Shown here piece by piece: positions 6,028 through 6,107 of a stretch of DNA of 6,107 bases. The stretch lies in contig CAITZN010000173.1 of NCBI GenBank assembly GCA_903896915.1, forward strand, positions 1 to 6,107. Reading direction: 5' to 3'. The position numbers and the translations under genes are program-made. The notes below the pieces were generated by a model. The model was given only the letters and a program-made list of their open reading frames with translations. It made no database searches and was not told the DNA's origin. Source of the DNA: an uncultured bacterium. GTDB taxonomy: Bacteria > Desulfobacterota > Desulfobulbia > Desulfobulbales > Desulfobulbaceae. Position 1 is the first letter of the stretch. Each line of letters opens with the position of its first letter.

Positions 6028-6107
6028 TTCCCAATTTCGAAGCCGAGTCTGCTGAAGTTCATTGGTACGAGGGGATGCTGATGCAGCCCCACCATTTTCA
6101 GACGCAA
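6024..6107 (+). CDS. tssK: Type VI secretion system baseplate subunit TssK, N-terminal 28 codons, 3' truncated by window
   Basis: The frame from GTG 6024 runs open to the window end and encodes a start with VHWYEGMLMQPHHFQ at residues 12-26. This W-x-E-G-M-x-x-x-P-H/Q-H-F-Q motif is the hallmark N-terminus of TssK (VasE/ImpJ family), the trimeric baseplate protein that links the T6SS baseplate to the TssL-TssM membrane complex. The start codon shares bases with the tssJ stop (GTGA), a 4-base overlap, and is preceded by GGAG 8 bases upstream, so translation is probably coupled to tssJ. Only about 28 of the family's usual ~440-450 residues are visible. Confidence 0.9.
   Translation, partial: MIPNFEAESAEVHWYEGMLMQPHHFQTQ

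Overview
The window reads as chromosomal DNA of a Gram-negative bacterium. It has an outer-membrane lipoprotein, type VI secretion (T6SS) genes and a giant beta-helical surface protein. The gene mix would fit a proteobacterium or a Desulfobacterota (former deltaproteobacterial) lineage, but nothing here fixes the taxon. All supported genes lie on the + strand, in two tight blocks separated by about 240 bp.

Block 1 (1-2398) is the 3' end of a very large repetitive adhesin-like gene, whose start lies outside the window. It is followed 24 bp later by a SapC-family gene (1670-2398). The short gap with a Shine-Dalgarno site suggests co-transcription and a functional pairing between surface protein and SapC.

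The intergenic region (2399-2637) holds an inverted repeat, a good sigma70-like promoter (TTTACC - 17 bp - TATAAT) and a leader of roughly 165 nt with possible alternative pairings and a second small dyad. It most likely drives block 2.

Block 2 (2638 to the window end) is the start of a T6SS operon. In order it holds: (i) a proline-rich, membrane-anchored FHA protein with EPYxPP repeats and a four-cysteine C-terminal tail; (ii) a second FHA protein whose middle resembles the double-helical Clp N-terminal domain; (iii) a TssJ-type outer-membrane lipoprotein; (iv) the first 28 codons of tssK, the baseplate gene. Three of the four junctions are a 4-base overlap or a 1-base gap, so the genes look translationally coupled. 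The likely logic is two phosphothreonine-reading FHA proteins regulating or scaffolding assembly of the membrane complex (TssJ and probably TssL/TssM further on) and baseplate (TssK).

The most unusual points are the FHA plus Clp-N-like fusion, the paired FHA genes with a repeat-rich cytoplasmic linker, and the SapC gene coupled to a mosaic adhesin that shows no visible C-terminal beta-barrel.
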